This document shows positions 45,722 through 54,120 of a stretch of 64,000 nt of DNA, piece by piece. Source of the DNA: CAZYFH01 sp965249175 (lineage in GTDB: Bacteria; Acidobacteriota; Vicinamibacteria; Vicinamibacterales; UBA8438). A program made the position numbers and the translations under genes. The DNA lies in the NCBI GenBank assembly GCA_965249175.1, contig OZ252227.1:5332001-5396000 (forward strand). The letters run 5' to 3'. Below the pieces are notes generated by a model that saw only the letters and a program-made list of their open reading frames with translations, was not told the DNA's origin and did not search any database. Position 1 is the stretch's first letter, and every line of letters starts with the position of its first letter.

Positions 45722-47110
45722 CTAGGGCTTGAGCTCCCGCCGGAGGGCGAGTACGGCCTCCGCGGTGTCGTCTATCCGGCGCAGCTCGGGGTGCCCAGCG
45801 TGAAACTCCCGGGCGTCCGCCACCCAGGACCGGGCGTCCGCGTAGCGCTCGAGGCGCACGAGGGCGGTCGCGCCTTCGATCCACGAGGTGGCATTGGTCG
45901 CATCGAGCTCGACCGCACGCCGCCAGTGCGGGAGCGACGCCGCCAGCTGTCCCATGTTGCGGAGCATCTCGGCCTGGCCGATGTGCGCGCCAACGCGGCC
46001 GGGGTCGTGCTCCGCGGCGGCGGCGAAGTGGACGAGCGCGTCGCCGAACCGTCGGCGCTCCGCGAGCAGCACGGCAAGGCTAAAATGGGTGTCGGTGTCG
46101 TCCGGTGACCGACCGAGGACCGTCTCGAACTGCTCGGCCGCTCGGTCGACCTCGCCCAACCAATACATCGCCAGCCCAAGCGAATGGCCGAGCGTCGGGC
46201 TGTCGGGGTCGAGCTCGAGACCCCGCCGGAACAGGGAGGCCGCCGACGCATATTCGCCGGCCTCCATCGCGAGGGCGCCCCGCTGGTGGTGCGCCTCGGC
46301 GCTCTCGATCAACCAGTAGTACTCCTGCATCAGCGGGTCGTACAATTCCGGCTCGCCGTCGCCGCGTCGCGCCAGGTGTGCATTGGCCTTGTCTTGTTCT
46401 CCAAGGCTGCGATACGCCTGCGCAAGCGGGTAGTGCAGTCGCGTCGCCTGCGGTTCGAGCGCCAGTGCTTGCTCGAGGTAGTCGACAGCCTGCGTCTGGT
46501 CGCCCCGCGCCAGGGCCGCCTGGCCCAGCCCTGCGAGCGCGGCCGCCGAGCGAGGCTCGATCTCGCGCGCCTGCCGGAACATCCGCTCGGCGTCTTCCTG
46601 CCGCGACTCCTCGAGGTACGCTTCGCCGAGCCGGACGACGGTCGGCAGATCTGTCGGACGCAGGTCGAGCGCTTGCTCGAAGAAGCCGGGGGCGTTGGCC
46701 CTGTCCCCGCTCACGAGCTTGAGCTGTCCGAGATAGTACGGCCAGCGGGGATCGCGTGGTGCCAGCGCCTGGGCGTTCCGCAGGCTCGTCTCCGCGCCCG
46801 CGTGAAGACCGGTGGCCATCAGAATGAGGCCGACGTCGCCATGAGCTCCGGCGAGGTCCCCGGACGGCGTGTCCGAAGCAGCGGTGCGTGCCGAGAGGGT
46901 GGCGTACCGCCCTCGCACCTGATCCTGCACCGACGCCTCCAGCCGCGAGAGATCGGGCATCGGGACTGGACGCACCTCCCAGCTGCCGGCGTCAGCCGCG
47001 CCGGCCCCTGGGCGGTTGGCCTCGCTATCGCCGGTAGGTGCGCAGGCGGTGCCCGCCGCGACCAGCGCACACGCCACTGCGGTCATCACCAATCGGTGGC
47101 ATCCGGTCAC
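45722..47110 (-). CDS. TPR lipoprotein, second gene of a CRTAC1-TPR cassette
   Basis: A 462-residue protein starting GTG 47110, overlapping the CRTAC1 stop as GTGA; an ATG at 47086 is an alternative. Leader VACALVAAGTAC (Cys about 23). The conserved segment PMPDLSRLEASVQDQVRGRYATLSAR (about 52-77) is followed by about ten TPRs (QALAPRDPRWPYYLGQLKL, ALDLRPTDLPTVVRLGEAYLEE, LELDPDSPTLGHSLGLAMYWLG). The end is DTAEAVLALRRELK, not the PCRxPW tail; it is the closest sibling of the 8120-9478 protein. Likely coupled translation with its propeller partner. Confidence 0.86.
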   Translation of the reverse strand: MTGCHRLVMTAVACALVAAGTACAPTGDSEANRPGAGAADAGSWEVRPVPMPDLSRLEASVQDQVRGRYATLSARTAASDTPSGDLAGAHGDVGLILMATGLHAGAETSLRNAQALAPRDPRWPYYLGQLKLVSGDRANAPGFFEQALDLRPTDLPTVVRLGEAYLEESRQEDAERMFRQAREIEPRSAAALAGLGQAALARGDQTQAVDYLEQALALEPQATRLHYPLAQAYRSLGEQDKANAHLARRGDGEPELYDPLMQEYYWLIESAEAHHQRGALAMEAGEYASAASLFRRGLELDPDSPTLGHSLGLAMYWLGEVDRAAEQFETVLGRSPDDTDTHFSLAVLLAERRRFGDALVHFAAAAEHDPGRVGAHIGQAEMLRNMGQLAASLPHWRRAVELDATNATSWIEGATALVRLERYADARSWVADAREFHAGHPELRRIDDTAEAVLALRRELKP

Positions 47111-48888
47111 CGGCCGCTGCTCTCCACGAGCGTCGTGTATTGGTCGATCGACACGTCGGTCCATTCCTCGAACCGACCGCTCGGCCACGTCACCTGGACA
47201 CGTGACACCTCTGCGGAATTGCCGAGGCCGACGAGCACGCGGGGATCGTTCGCCGAGGCGTAGCTCCCGTCAGCGCGCACCCGACGCCAGACGGTCGAGC
47301 CGTCGCCACGGGTGACGACGACACGCGCCCCGAGCATATCACGTGCCCCATCGGTCCCGACGAGCCGCAACCCTATCCAGCTCAGTCGGTTACCGACCTC
47401 GTTGAGCAGGAGTCGGACGGGCCCCGCATCGTTGGCGACGATGACGTCGGTGTCGCCGTCATTGTCGACGTCGCCGAACGCCGCGCCGCGGCTCACCTCC
47501 GACAGCTCGAAGGCCGCGCCGGCGCGATCGGTCATGTCGACGAATTGCGCGTCGCCCGCGTTGTGGAACAGCTGGTTCCGCTGCTGCAGCGGAAACGGGT
47601 TGTCCGGCGCGAGGGCGTCGAGGTTCTGGGTGACGAAGCCGTTGACCGCCAGAAGGTCGAGCCGACCGTCGTTGTCGTAGTCGAGCCACGCAGCGCCAAA
47701 CCCCGTGTAGGGCAGGCTGGCGAGCCGGATCCCCGAGCGCGCACTCTGGTCCTCGAACTGCCCGGCGCCATTATTGACGTAGAGGGTGCTCCCCTGCGTC
47801 GTCAGGTCGGTCATGAACAGGTCCTCGTCGCCGTCGTTGTCGAAATCACCGGCGTCGACCCCCATGTCGGCCTTGCGCTCCCCGGATGCGCCGAGCGCCG
47901 CGCCCGCGAGCAACGCGGCGTCCTCGAAGGTCGCGTTCTGCTGGTTCAGCCAGAGCTGGTTCTCCTGCTGATCGTTGGCAACGAAGATGTCTATCCAGCC
48001 GTCGGCGTTGTAGTCGGCCGTCGCCACGCCGAGCGCCGGCCCGAACGCGCCCGCCAACCCCGCGTCCACCGCGACGTCGGCGAATGTCCCGTTCCCGCGG
48101 TTGCGATAGAGCCGATCCGGTTCGGGCCGATGTCGCTCCGGCGCGCAGTAATCCAGATGCCCGGACTCGCCCTCGCAGGTGATGTGCCGGTCGAGGCTGT
48201 ACATCAGGTAGTTGCCAACGAACAGATCGAGCCAACCATCCCGGTCGAAATCCAGAAACGCCGCGGGGACACTCCACGCGGGGTCGGCCGTCCCGCTGGT
48301 GCGCGACACGTCGGTGAACGTACCATCGCAGTCGTTGTGGAACAGTTGATTCGGGCCGAAGTGGGTCAAGTAGAGATCGATGCAGCCGTCGTTGGTGAAG
48401 TCCCCCGCCGCGACACCCATGCCGTACGCGCGTGCGTCGATTCCGCTCGGCTCCGTGACGTCGGTGAACCGGAGCACGGCCGCCCCGTCTCCGTCGACGC
48501 TCAAATCGTTTCGGTAGAGACGCCCGCCGTGTGGCGCCGACTCGGACGTGAGCGGCGCCTGCCCACCCGGGCCCAGCATCCGACCTTGCACGAGGTAGAC
48601 GTCGAGGTCCCCGTCATTGTCGTAGTCGAACAGCGCGACACCCGGCCCCATGATCTCGGGCTGATAGAAGCGACCCGTCCCCCCGTTGACATGTATGAAG
48701 TCGAGTCCGACCGCGGCCGCCCGTTCGACGAACAGCGGGGCCTCGGTGCCCGGCGTCCCGGCCGTTGCCGTCTCCGGGTCCGGGCCGGGTGGGGGGGGGG
48801 ATTCGGGTTCCGCGCGACAGCCGCTCACGCTGCCGGCCACGAGCAATGCGGCGAGCCACACGGCGCAGGTCGACCACCGGGACCTCAC
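47107..48888 (-). CDS. CRTAC1-type FG-GAP/ASPIC lipoprotein, first gene of a CRTAC1-TPR cassette
   Basis: A 593-residue protein if started at GTG 48888 (GGAAG seven bases upstream), which gives the lipobox VSGC at Cys24 directly after a hydrophobic leader. The longer ATG at 48954 overlaps the upstream gene. Its signal-proximal linker contains PPPP encoded by a 10-nt C/G homopolymer (48791-48800). FG-GAP repeats begin with FDYDNDGDLDVYLVQGRMLG and continue through GDFTNDGCIDLYLTHFG and LDFDRDGWLDLFVGNYL; the CEGESGHLDYC disulfide-type loop is present; the ASPIC end is VTWPSGRFEEWTDVSIDQYTTL. Stop and downstream TPR start overlap. Confidence 0.86.
   Translation of the reverse strand: MRSRWSTCAVWLAALLVAGSVSGCRAEPESPPPPGPDPETATAGTPGTEAPLFVERAAAVGLDFIHVNGGTGRFYQPEIMGPGVALFDYDNDGDLDVYLVQGRMLGPGGQAPLTSESAPHGGRLYRNDLSVDGDGAAVLRFTDVTEPSGIDARAYGMGVAAGDFTNDGCIDLYLTHFGPNQLFHNDCDGTFTDVSRTSGTADPAWSVPAAFLDFDRDGWLDLFVGNYLMYSLDRHITCEGESGHLDYCAPERHRPEPDRLYRNRGNGTFADVAVDAGLAGAFGPALGVATADYNADGWIDIFVANDQQENQLWLNQQNATFEDAALLAGAALGASGERKADMGVDAGDFDNDGDEDLFMTDLTTQGSTLYVNNGAGQFEDQSARSGIRLASLPYTGFGAAWLDYDNDGRLDLLAVNGFVTQNLDALAPDNPFPLQQRNQLFHNAGDAQFVDMTDRAGAAFELSEVSRGAAFGDVDNDGDTDVIVANDAGPVRLLLNEVGNRLSWIGLRLVGTDGARDMLGARVVVTRGDGSTVWRRVRADGSYASANDPRVLVGLGNSAEVSRVQVTWPSGRFEEWTDVSIDQYTTLVESSGR
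48791..48800. repeat. G10 homopolymer inside a CRTAC1 lipoprotein gene
   Basis: Ten consecutive G residues on the plus strand, inside the coding region just after the lipobox Cys of the CRTAC1 protein at 47107-48888. A one-base slip would shift the frame; the reading frame is intact in this sequence. Confidence 0.95.
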
Positions 48889-48929
48889 CGCGACTCTTCC
48901 GAGCGGCGCCGAGCGTTCGCCACGGGCTC

Positions 48930-50564
48930 CTACGGCAGCTCGTCCCATGTCCACGGCTGGCGGCAGGGCCGCCCCTGCTCATAGAGTCCGAGGTTCTCGG
49001 TGAGGCGTTGCACTGCGTCGTCGAGACCCGCCTGCTCGGCGGTGGCCCGCATATCCCGCTGCACCGCCACGGCGTCCCGGTACTGCCCCACCGCCGCCAG
49101 CGCCATCGCGTAGGTCTCGCCGACGGCCACGGTGTCCTCGGGAGTCGGCGGTCGCTCCTCGACGAACGGCTCGGCCAGCGACAGCGCGCGCCGCGCGTCT
49201 CGCACGTCGTCGTCGGCCGCGGTGGCGAGAAGCCGCGCCAGGCTCAGCGTGAACCTCGGATCATCGGGGAAGGCCCTGATGCCGTCCGTCAAACGGTCGC
49301 GCGCCTCGTCGTAGCGTTCCAGGAATACGAGTGTCATCGCGTAGCCGCGAGTCGCCGCGGCGTCGAGCGGGGCCATCTCGAGCGCCGTCGCGTACTGCGC
49401 CAGCGCCTCGTCCACCCGCCCGCTTCCGGCCAGCAAACGGGCCAGTGCTCGCCGCGCATCGAGATAGCCGGGCGTCGACTCCAGCACGGTCGACAGCCGG
49501 GCGATCGCATCGTCGCGCCGGCCGCTCTGCGCCATGATCATCGCGAGGTTGAAGTGGGCCTGCGGATAGCCCGGCGCGGTCCGGATGACGTGCTCGAAGG
49601 CGACTTCGGCGCCGCGCGCATCGCCCATGCGCCACAGCGCCGTCCCGAGCCGATGGCGCAGCGACGGGCTGTCGGGCGACAGCCGAAGCGCCCGGTCGAA
49701 GTAGTCGGCCGCCGCCGCCCAGTTGCCGGCGGCCATCGTCTCCCCCCCTCGAAAGTCGAGCATCAGCGCGCTCTCGAACCGCTCCTCGACCTCCACCAGC
49801 AGCGGATCGTCCGGTCGCGGCTCGACGTCCCCGTGTTGGGCAAGATGCGCCAGCGCCTGATCCACGTCGCCCAGCCGGCGGTACGCCATCGCGAGCGGGT
49901 AATGAGTCGCCGTCGCTTCGGGATCGCGCGCCAGGGCCGCTTCCAGCGCCTCGATGGCTTCGGCGTTCTCGTGGCGTTCGAGCGCCGTCCGGCCGGCCCC
50001 GAACCAGGCGGCGGCCGAGCCCGGATCCAGCGCGATGGCCCTGGCGAAGAGCGGCGCCGCCCGGTCGGGGCGGCCGAGGGCGAGATGGGCCTCACCGAGG
50101 CGCACCAGCGTGGCGACCGCGTCCGGATCGAGCGCGAGCGCGTGCTCGAAGGCGGCGGCCGCCTCGTCGAGAGGGCCCTGGATCCGATAGACGTGGCCGA
50201 GCATGTGCGACCAGCGCCAATCGCCCGGTGCGAGCGTCTGCGCGTTGCGGTAGTACCCTTCGGCCACTTCGAGCTCGCGCGCGGCGTAGAGCAGATTCCC
50301 CATCTCGCCGTACGCCGTGGCGAGCCCGGCCGGCGTCGCGTCGTCGTCGATCGCGCGCGTCAGCGAGGCATAGCGCTCGCGCATCGCGGCGGCGACCGAC
50401 GTCCCCATCGCGGAGAAATCTGGCGTCAGGACCGCCTGCAACCCCAGGCCGTCTGGAGGGCGCAGGACCGGCGGGCCGGACGCCATCGGGCTCTCGGTCG
50501 AGGTGGCGCAGGCGCCGGCCAGCAGCAGGCATCCGGCAGCCGCCACCATCCCGCGTGCCGTCAT
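48930..50564 (-). CDS. TPR lipoprotein, second gene of a CRTAC1-TPR cassette
   Basis: A 544-residue protein starting ATG 50564, which overlaps the CRTAC1 stop by 4 bp (ATGA) and has GGGAGAGGG upstream. Leader LLLAGAC (Cys19). Segment VLTPDFSAMGTSVAAAMRERYASL is the PDLS-type motif. TPRs run to about 480 (QTLAPGDWRWSHMLGHVYR, ALDPDAVATLVRLGEAHLALGRP, AALARDPEATATHYPLAMAYRRLG). The end NLGLYEQGRPCRQPWTWDELP carries the shared tail. Probable scaffold for the cognate propeller. The next CRTAC1 gene starts 41 bp after its stop, so two cassettes are tandem on one strand. Confidence 0.88.
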   Translation of the reverse strand: MTARGMVAAAGCLLLAGACATSTESPMASGPPVLRPPDGLGLQAVLTPDFSAMGTSVAAAMRERYASLTRAIDDDATPAGLATAYGEMGNLLYAARELEVAEGYYRNAQTLAPGDWRWSHMLGHVYRIQGPLDEAAAAFEHALALDPDAVATLVRLGEAHLALGRPDRAAPLFARAIALDPGSAAAWFGAGRTALERHENAEAIEALEAALARDPEATATHYPLAMAYRRLGDVDQALAHLAQHGDVEPRPDDPLLVEVEERFESALMLDFRGGETMAAGNWAAAADYFDRALRLSPDSPSLRHRLGTALWRMGDARGAEVAFEHVIRTAPGYPQAHFNLAMIMAQSGRRDDAIARLSTVLESTPGYLDARRALARLLAGSGRVDEALAQYATALEMAPLDAAATRGYAMTLVFLERYDEARDRLTDGIRAFPDDPRFTLSLARLLATAADDDVRDARRALSLAEPFVEERPPTPEDTVAVGETYAMALAAVGQYRDAVAVQRDMRATAEQAGLDDAVQRLTENLGLYEQGRPCRQPWTWDELP

Positions 50565-52432
50565 CGCGCCGTGCCCTCTCCCTTCGTCAGGGTGAGCCAC
50601 CTGTCGATCCCCAGACCGGCCCATTCCTCGACGTCGCCGCCGGGCCAGCGAACACGCACCAGCAGCGGCGTAGACGCGTCACCGAGGCCGACGAGCACAC
50701 GGGGATCGCTCGCGGAGGCATAGCTGCCGTCGGCCCGCACCCGCCGCCGCAACGTCACTTCCCCGTCCCGGATGACCTCGACACGTGCCCCCAGCATGTC
50801 CCGTCCGTCGACGGCCCGGCCGTCACCCGCGCTCGCCGGCCGTGCCCCCGCCATCCGCAGACCCAGCCAGTGGAACCGATTGCCGACGTTGTTGATGAGC
50901 AGCCGGACCCGACCGTTGAGATTGCCGATCAGGACGTCGGTGTCGCCGTCGTTGTCGACGTCGCCGAAGGCCGTCCCACGACTTACCTCGACGAGCGCCA
51001 GGGCCGCGCCCGCCTGGTCGGTGATGTCGTCGAACCGGCCGTCTCCGGTGTTGCGCAGCACGAGGTTGCGCTCCTCGAAGGGCATCGGGCTGTCCGGCAG
51101 CCCCGGCTTGGCGTCGAGCGCGCCGTGGGCCAGCAGGAGGTCGAGCCAGCCGTCGTTGTCGTAGTCGATCCACGCGGTGCCCCAGCCGGTGTAACCCAGG
51201 GTCAGCCCGTGCACGCGCAAGGCCGCGCTCCGGTCCTCGAACAGGCCGGACCCGTCGTTGACGTAGACGTTGTGCCCCTCGCTGGGCATGTGCGTCATGA
51301 TCAGGTCCTCGTCGCCGTCGTTGTCGAAGTCGCCGGCGTCGACGCCCATGCTCGCTTCCGGCTTGCCGTGCTCGCTGACCGACGCGCCCGACAGCGCGCC
51401 GAGGTCCCTGAACGTGCCGTTCCCCTGGTTCATCCAGAGCAGGTTGGGCCGGCCGTCGTTGGCGACGTAGATGTCCATCCAGCCGTCGTTGTCGAAGTCC
51501 GCGGTCGAGACGCCCAGCGCCGGCCCGAACTCCCCGGTCGCGATGAACGCCGTCCCGGTCACGTCGGCGAATGTGCCGTCGCCCCGATTGCGATACAGCC
51601 GGTCGGTCTGCACGTCGAAGTGCTCCGGGCCGCAGTAGCTCCGTCGATCCGTCAGGACGGTGCAGGGCCGCTCGACGTTGAAGTCGTACTGCACGTAGTT
51701 CCCCACGTACAGGTCGAGCCAGCCGTCCCGGTTGTAATCGACGAATGACGCCGAGACGCCCCATCCGGGATCGTCAGTCCCGCTCGATGCCGACGCGTCG
51801 GCGAACGTGCCGTCGCCGTTGTTCCGGAGAAGCCGGTTCGGGCCGAGATTGGTCAAATACAGATCGACCCAGCCGTCGTTGTCGATGTCCCCCGCCGCCA
51901 CCCCCATACCGTGACCGCGTGCGTCGATGCCGCTCTCGTCCGTGACGTCCGTAAACCGGAGCACGCGGGAACCGTCTCCCGCCACCTGCAAATCGTTGCG
52001 ATACAGCCGGCCCTTGAGCGGCAGCGGACCAACGGGCTCGAAGAGCGCGTCGCTGAGCGTCTTGTCCGCTCCCATCATCTGGCCCTGCGCGAAGTACGCG
52101 TCGAGATCGCCGTCGTTGTCGTAGTCGAACAGGCCGACACCGGCCGGGATGATCTCTGGAAAGTAGAACTCGCCCGACATGCCGTTGAAGTGGACGAAGT
52201 CGAGGCCCGCGGCCTCGGCCCGGTCGAGGAACCAGGCGTCCGCGTCGTCGGCGTCCGCAGCGCTAGCCGCGTCCGACGCGTAGCCGGCGTCGTCTGACGC
52301 CACCGGCGCGGGCCCCTCGGAGGCGCAACCAACGACCAGTGCCACGACTGGCAACAACGTCGCCAGTCGGCCGCCGAGACCGGCTCCCGGCGAGGGAAAG
52401 ACCCTCCGGTCTAGCCGCGCGCTCACGTTCAT
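50561..52432 (-). CDS. CRTAC1-type FG-GAP/ASPIC lipoprotein, first gene of a CRTAC1-TPR cassette
   Basis: A 623-residue protein if started at ATG 52432; longer in-frame starts exist (up to 52540) but the leader would then be buried. Leader VVALVVGC (Cys36). Opens with WFLDRAEAAGLDFVHFNGMSGEFYFPEIIPAG, then many DxDxDG repeats (FDYDNDGDLDAYFAQGQMMG, GDIDNDGWVDLYLTNLG, VDYNRDGWLDLYVGNYV), the CTVLTDRRSYC pair with CGPEHFDVQ, and the ASPIC end VRWPGGDVEEWAGLGIDRWLTLTKG. The stop overlaps the TPR start by 4 bp. A weak ribosome site makes the start uncertain. Confidence 0.85.
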   Translation of the reverse strand: MNVSARLDRRVFPSPGAGLGGRLATLLPVVALVVGCASEGPAPVASDDAGYASDAASAADADDADAWFLDRAEAAGLDFVHFNGMSGEFYFPEIIPAGVGLFDYDNDGDLDAYFAQGQMMGADKTLSDALFEPVGPLPLKGRLYRNDLQVAGDGSRVLRFTDVTDESGIDARGHGMGVAAGDIDNDGWVDLYLTNLGPNRLLRNNGDGTFADASASSGTDDPGWGVSASFVDYNRDGWLDLYVGNYVQYDFNVERPCTVLTDRRSYCGPEHFDVQTDRLYRNRGDGTFADVTGTAFIATGEFGPALGVSTADFDNDGWMDIYVANDGRPNLLWMNQGNGTFRDLGALSGASVSEHGKPEASMGVDAGDFDNDGDEDLIMTHMPSEGHNVYVNDGSGLFEDRSAALRVHGLTLGYTGWGTAWIDYDNDGWLDLLLAHGALDAKPGLPDSPMPFEERNLVLRNTGDGRFDDITDQAGAALALVEVSRGTAFGDVDNDGDTDVLIGNLNGRVRLLINNVGNRFHWLGLRMAGARPASAGDGRAVDGRDMLGARVEVIRDGEVTLRRRVRADGSYASASDPRVLVGLGDASTPLLVRVRWPGGDVEEWAGLGIDRWLTLTKGEGTAR

Positions 52433-52536
52433 GGAGAGCCCAAACCTTACTCTAGCAGCCTGTGGTGCAAGTCCCATTGCATTCGAGCGACGCGGCACTT
52501 TCACCACGGGCCGCAAGCACTCGGCCGGGACACGGC

Positions 52537-54120
52537 TCATCGGCTGATCGCGCGTAGCGCCTGCTGTGCCTGTGGCTGGGTGGGATTGATACGCAACGCT
52601 TCGCGAAACTGATCCTCGGCGCGGTCGAGCTGCCCACGATCCACATACACGAGCCCGAGATTGGTTCGCGCCCGGTCGTCCTCCGGATCGAGCGCCAGCA
52701 TCCGATCCAGCTCCGCTTCGGCGGCGGCCAGGTCACCCAGGCGAATCAATGCGACGACGAGATTGTTTCTCGCATTTGCGTGGGTGCCGTCGCGCGCGAT
52801 GGCGGTTTCGAACGCCGTGACCGCGTCCGGTAGGCGCCCGCGCCCAGACAGCACAACCCCCAGGTTGTAGTGCGTCTCGGCATCGTCCAGCTCCAGCAGG
52901 GCGTCCCTCAGCATCGACTCGGCCTCATCCAGGCGGCCGAGATCGATGAGCGCGCCGCTGATCTGCACCAGCGACTGTGGATCTTCGGGCACCAATTCGC
53001 GGCGACGCTCGAACATGGCCAGCGCCTCGTCGAACCGGCCGGTGCCGCGCAGGAGCTGTCCGACTGACAGGACCACGTCCGGGTTCTCCGGATCGAATTC
53101 GAGCGCCCGACGCACCAGGAACTCCCCCCACGTCGGGTCTTGCGCGACCTGCGCCGCTTCGTACTGCTGCAACAGAAACGTGCTGTTCCGCGAATCCGAA
53201 GCCAACAGATCGACGAACGGATCCACGTATGGCAGATACGGCGGCAGCCGATCCGCCCGTCTGAGGGCGTCCTCGGCGTCGGCCGGTCGCTGCAGACGCA
53301 TATACACGTCACCCAGCAACCGGAACGCCCGCCCGTAACGCGGAGCGTCGACCGTGACCATCTCGAGGAGCTGGCGTGCTTCTTCCAGCTCCGCCTGCTG
53401 CATCGCCACGCGCGCCAGGCCCACACGGGCATACGCCGACAATGGGATCGGGATCGACCGCGTTGGCGCGTCTCCGGACGGCATCGACGGCCAGCGCGGA
53501 TTGCCGGCCGGGAACGCCTCGAAATCCGACTCCCGCCACGACGCCGCCCGGTCCCATGCCTCCCGCGCCTCCTCGTAGCGCCCGTCCTTGAACGCGGCCT
53601 CGCCGAGGCGCCACCACGCGGGACCGTAGTCGGACACGGCCTCGATGACGCGCCGCATGCCCGCTGCCAGCTCCGCCTCCCGCCCCCGCTCTCCGAATGC
53701 CAGCGCCCGGTAGTACGTCCACCGCCACTCGGCGGCGTTCAGCTCCTCGACGACCGCGTAGCAGTCCTCCGCTTCCGAGTAGAAGAGGTCGGCGTGGTAG
53801 GCCAGGCACAACGCGCCGACCGCGGCGGCGTCCGCCGGCGCCATTCGGGCCTCGGCGTCGGCGTTCCGCAGATGCTCGCGCACGACGGTGGGATGGGACG
53901 TCAGGTCGGGGAGCGCGGGCAATCGAGCGGTCGCGATGCGAATCCCGGCCTGCGTCACGCCGAGGTACGCCAGCGCGGCCACGAGCCCGATCGCCGCGGC
54001 GGCCCCCGCCACCTTCGGCACCCGGCTGGACCGCGCTGCGCGACGCTTGGGGCGGCCCCGCCGGGACGCCGTCGAGGTCGACCGTGTCGGCTTGCTACTC
54101 TTGCGGCGGCGGGCCATCAT
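52537..54120 (-). CDS. TPR protein with polybasic tail and membrane anchor
   Basis: A 527-residue protein (ATG ATG at 54120). Unlike its siblings it has a long basic N-terminus (about 1-37, rich in Arg and Lys) followed by one helix (about 38-58, AGAAAAIGLVAALAYLGVTQ) and so is likely tethered with a cytoplasmic tail. A short PALPDLTSHPTVVREHLR segment resembles the PDLS motif. TPRs: NAAEWRWTYYRALAFGE, DYGPAWWRLGEAAFKDGRYEEAREAWDRA and LRRADRLPPYLPYVDPF, then a classical series to the end (ALRINPTQPQAQQAL). No PCRxPW tail. It overlaps the upstream FG-GAP gene by 26 bp. Confidence 0.85.
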   Translation of the reverse strand: MMARRRKSSKPTRSTSTASRRGRPKRRAARSSRVPKVAGAAAAIGLVAALAYLGVTQAGIRIATARLPALPDLTSHPTVVREHLRNADAEARMAPADAAAVGALCLAYHADLFYSEAEDCYAVVEELNAAEWRWTYYRALAFGERGREAELAAGMRRVIEAVSDYGPAWWRLGEAAFKDGRYEEAREAWDRAASWRESDFEAFPAGNPRWPSMPSGDAPTRSIPIPLSAYARVGLARVAMQQAELEEARQLLEMVTVDAPRYGRAFRLLGDVYMRLQRPADAEDALRRADRLPPYLPYVDPFVDLLASDSRNSTFLLQQYEAAQVAQDPTWGEFLVRRALEFDPENPDVVLSVGQLLRGTGRFDEALAMFERRRELVPEDPQSLVQISGALIDLGRLDEAESMLRDALLELDDAETHYNLGVVLSGRGRLPDAVTAFETAIARDGTHANARNNLVVALIRLGDLAAAEAELDRMLALDPEDDRARTNLGLVYVDRGQLDRAEDQFREALRINPTQPQAQQALRAISR

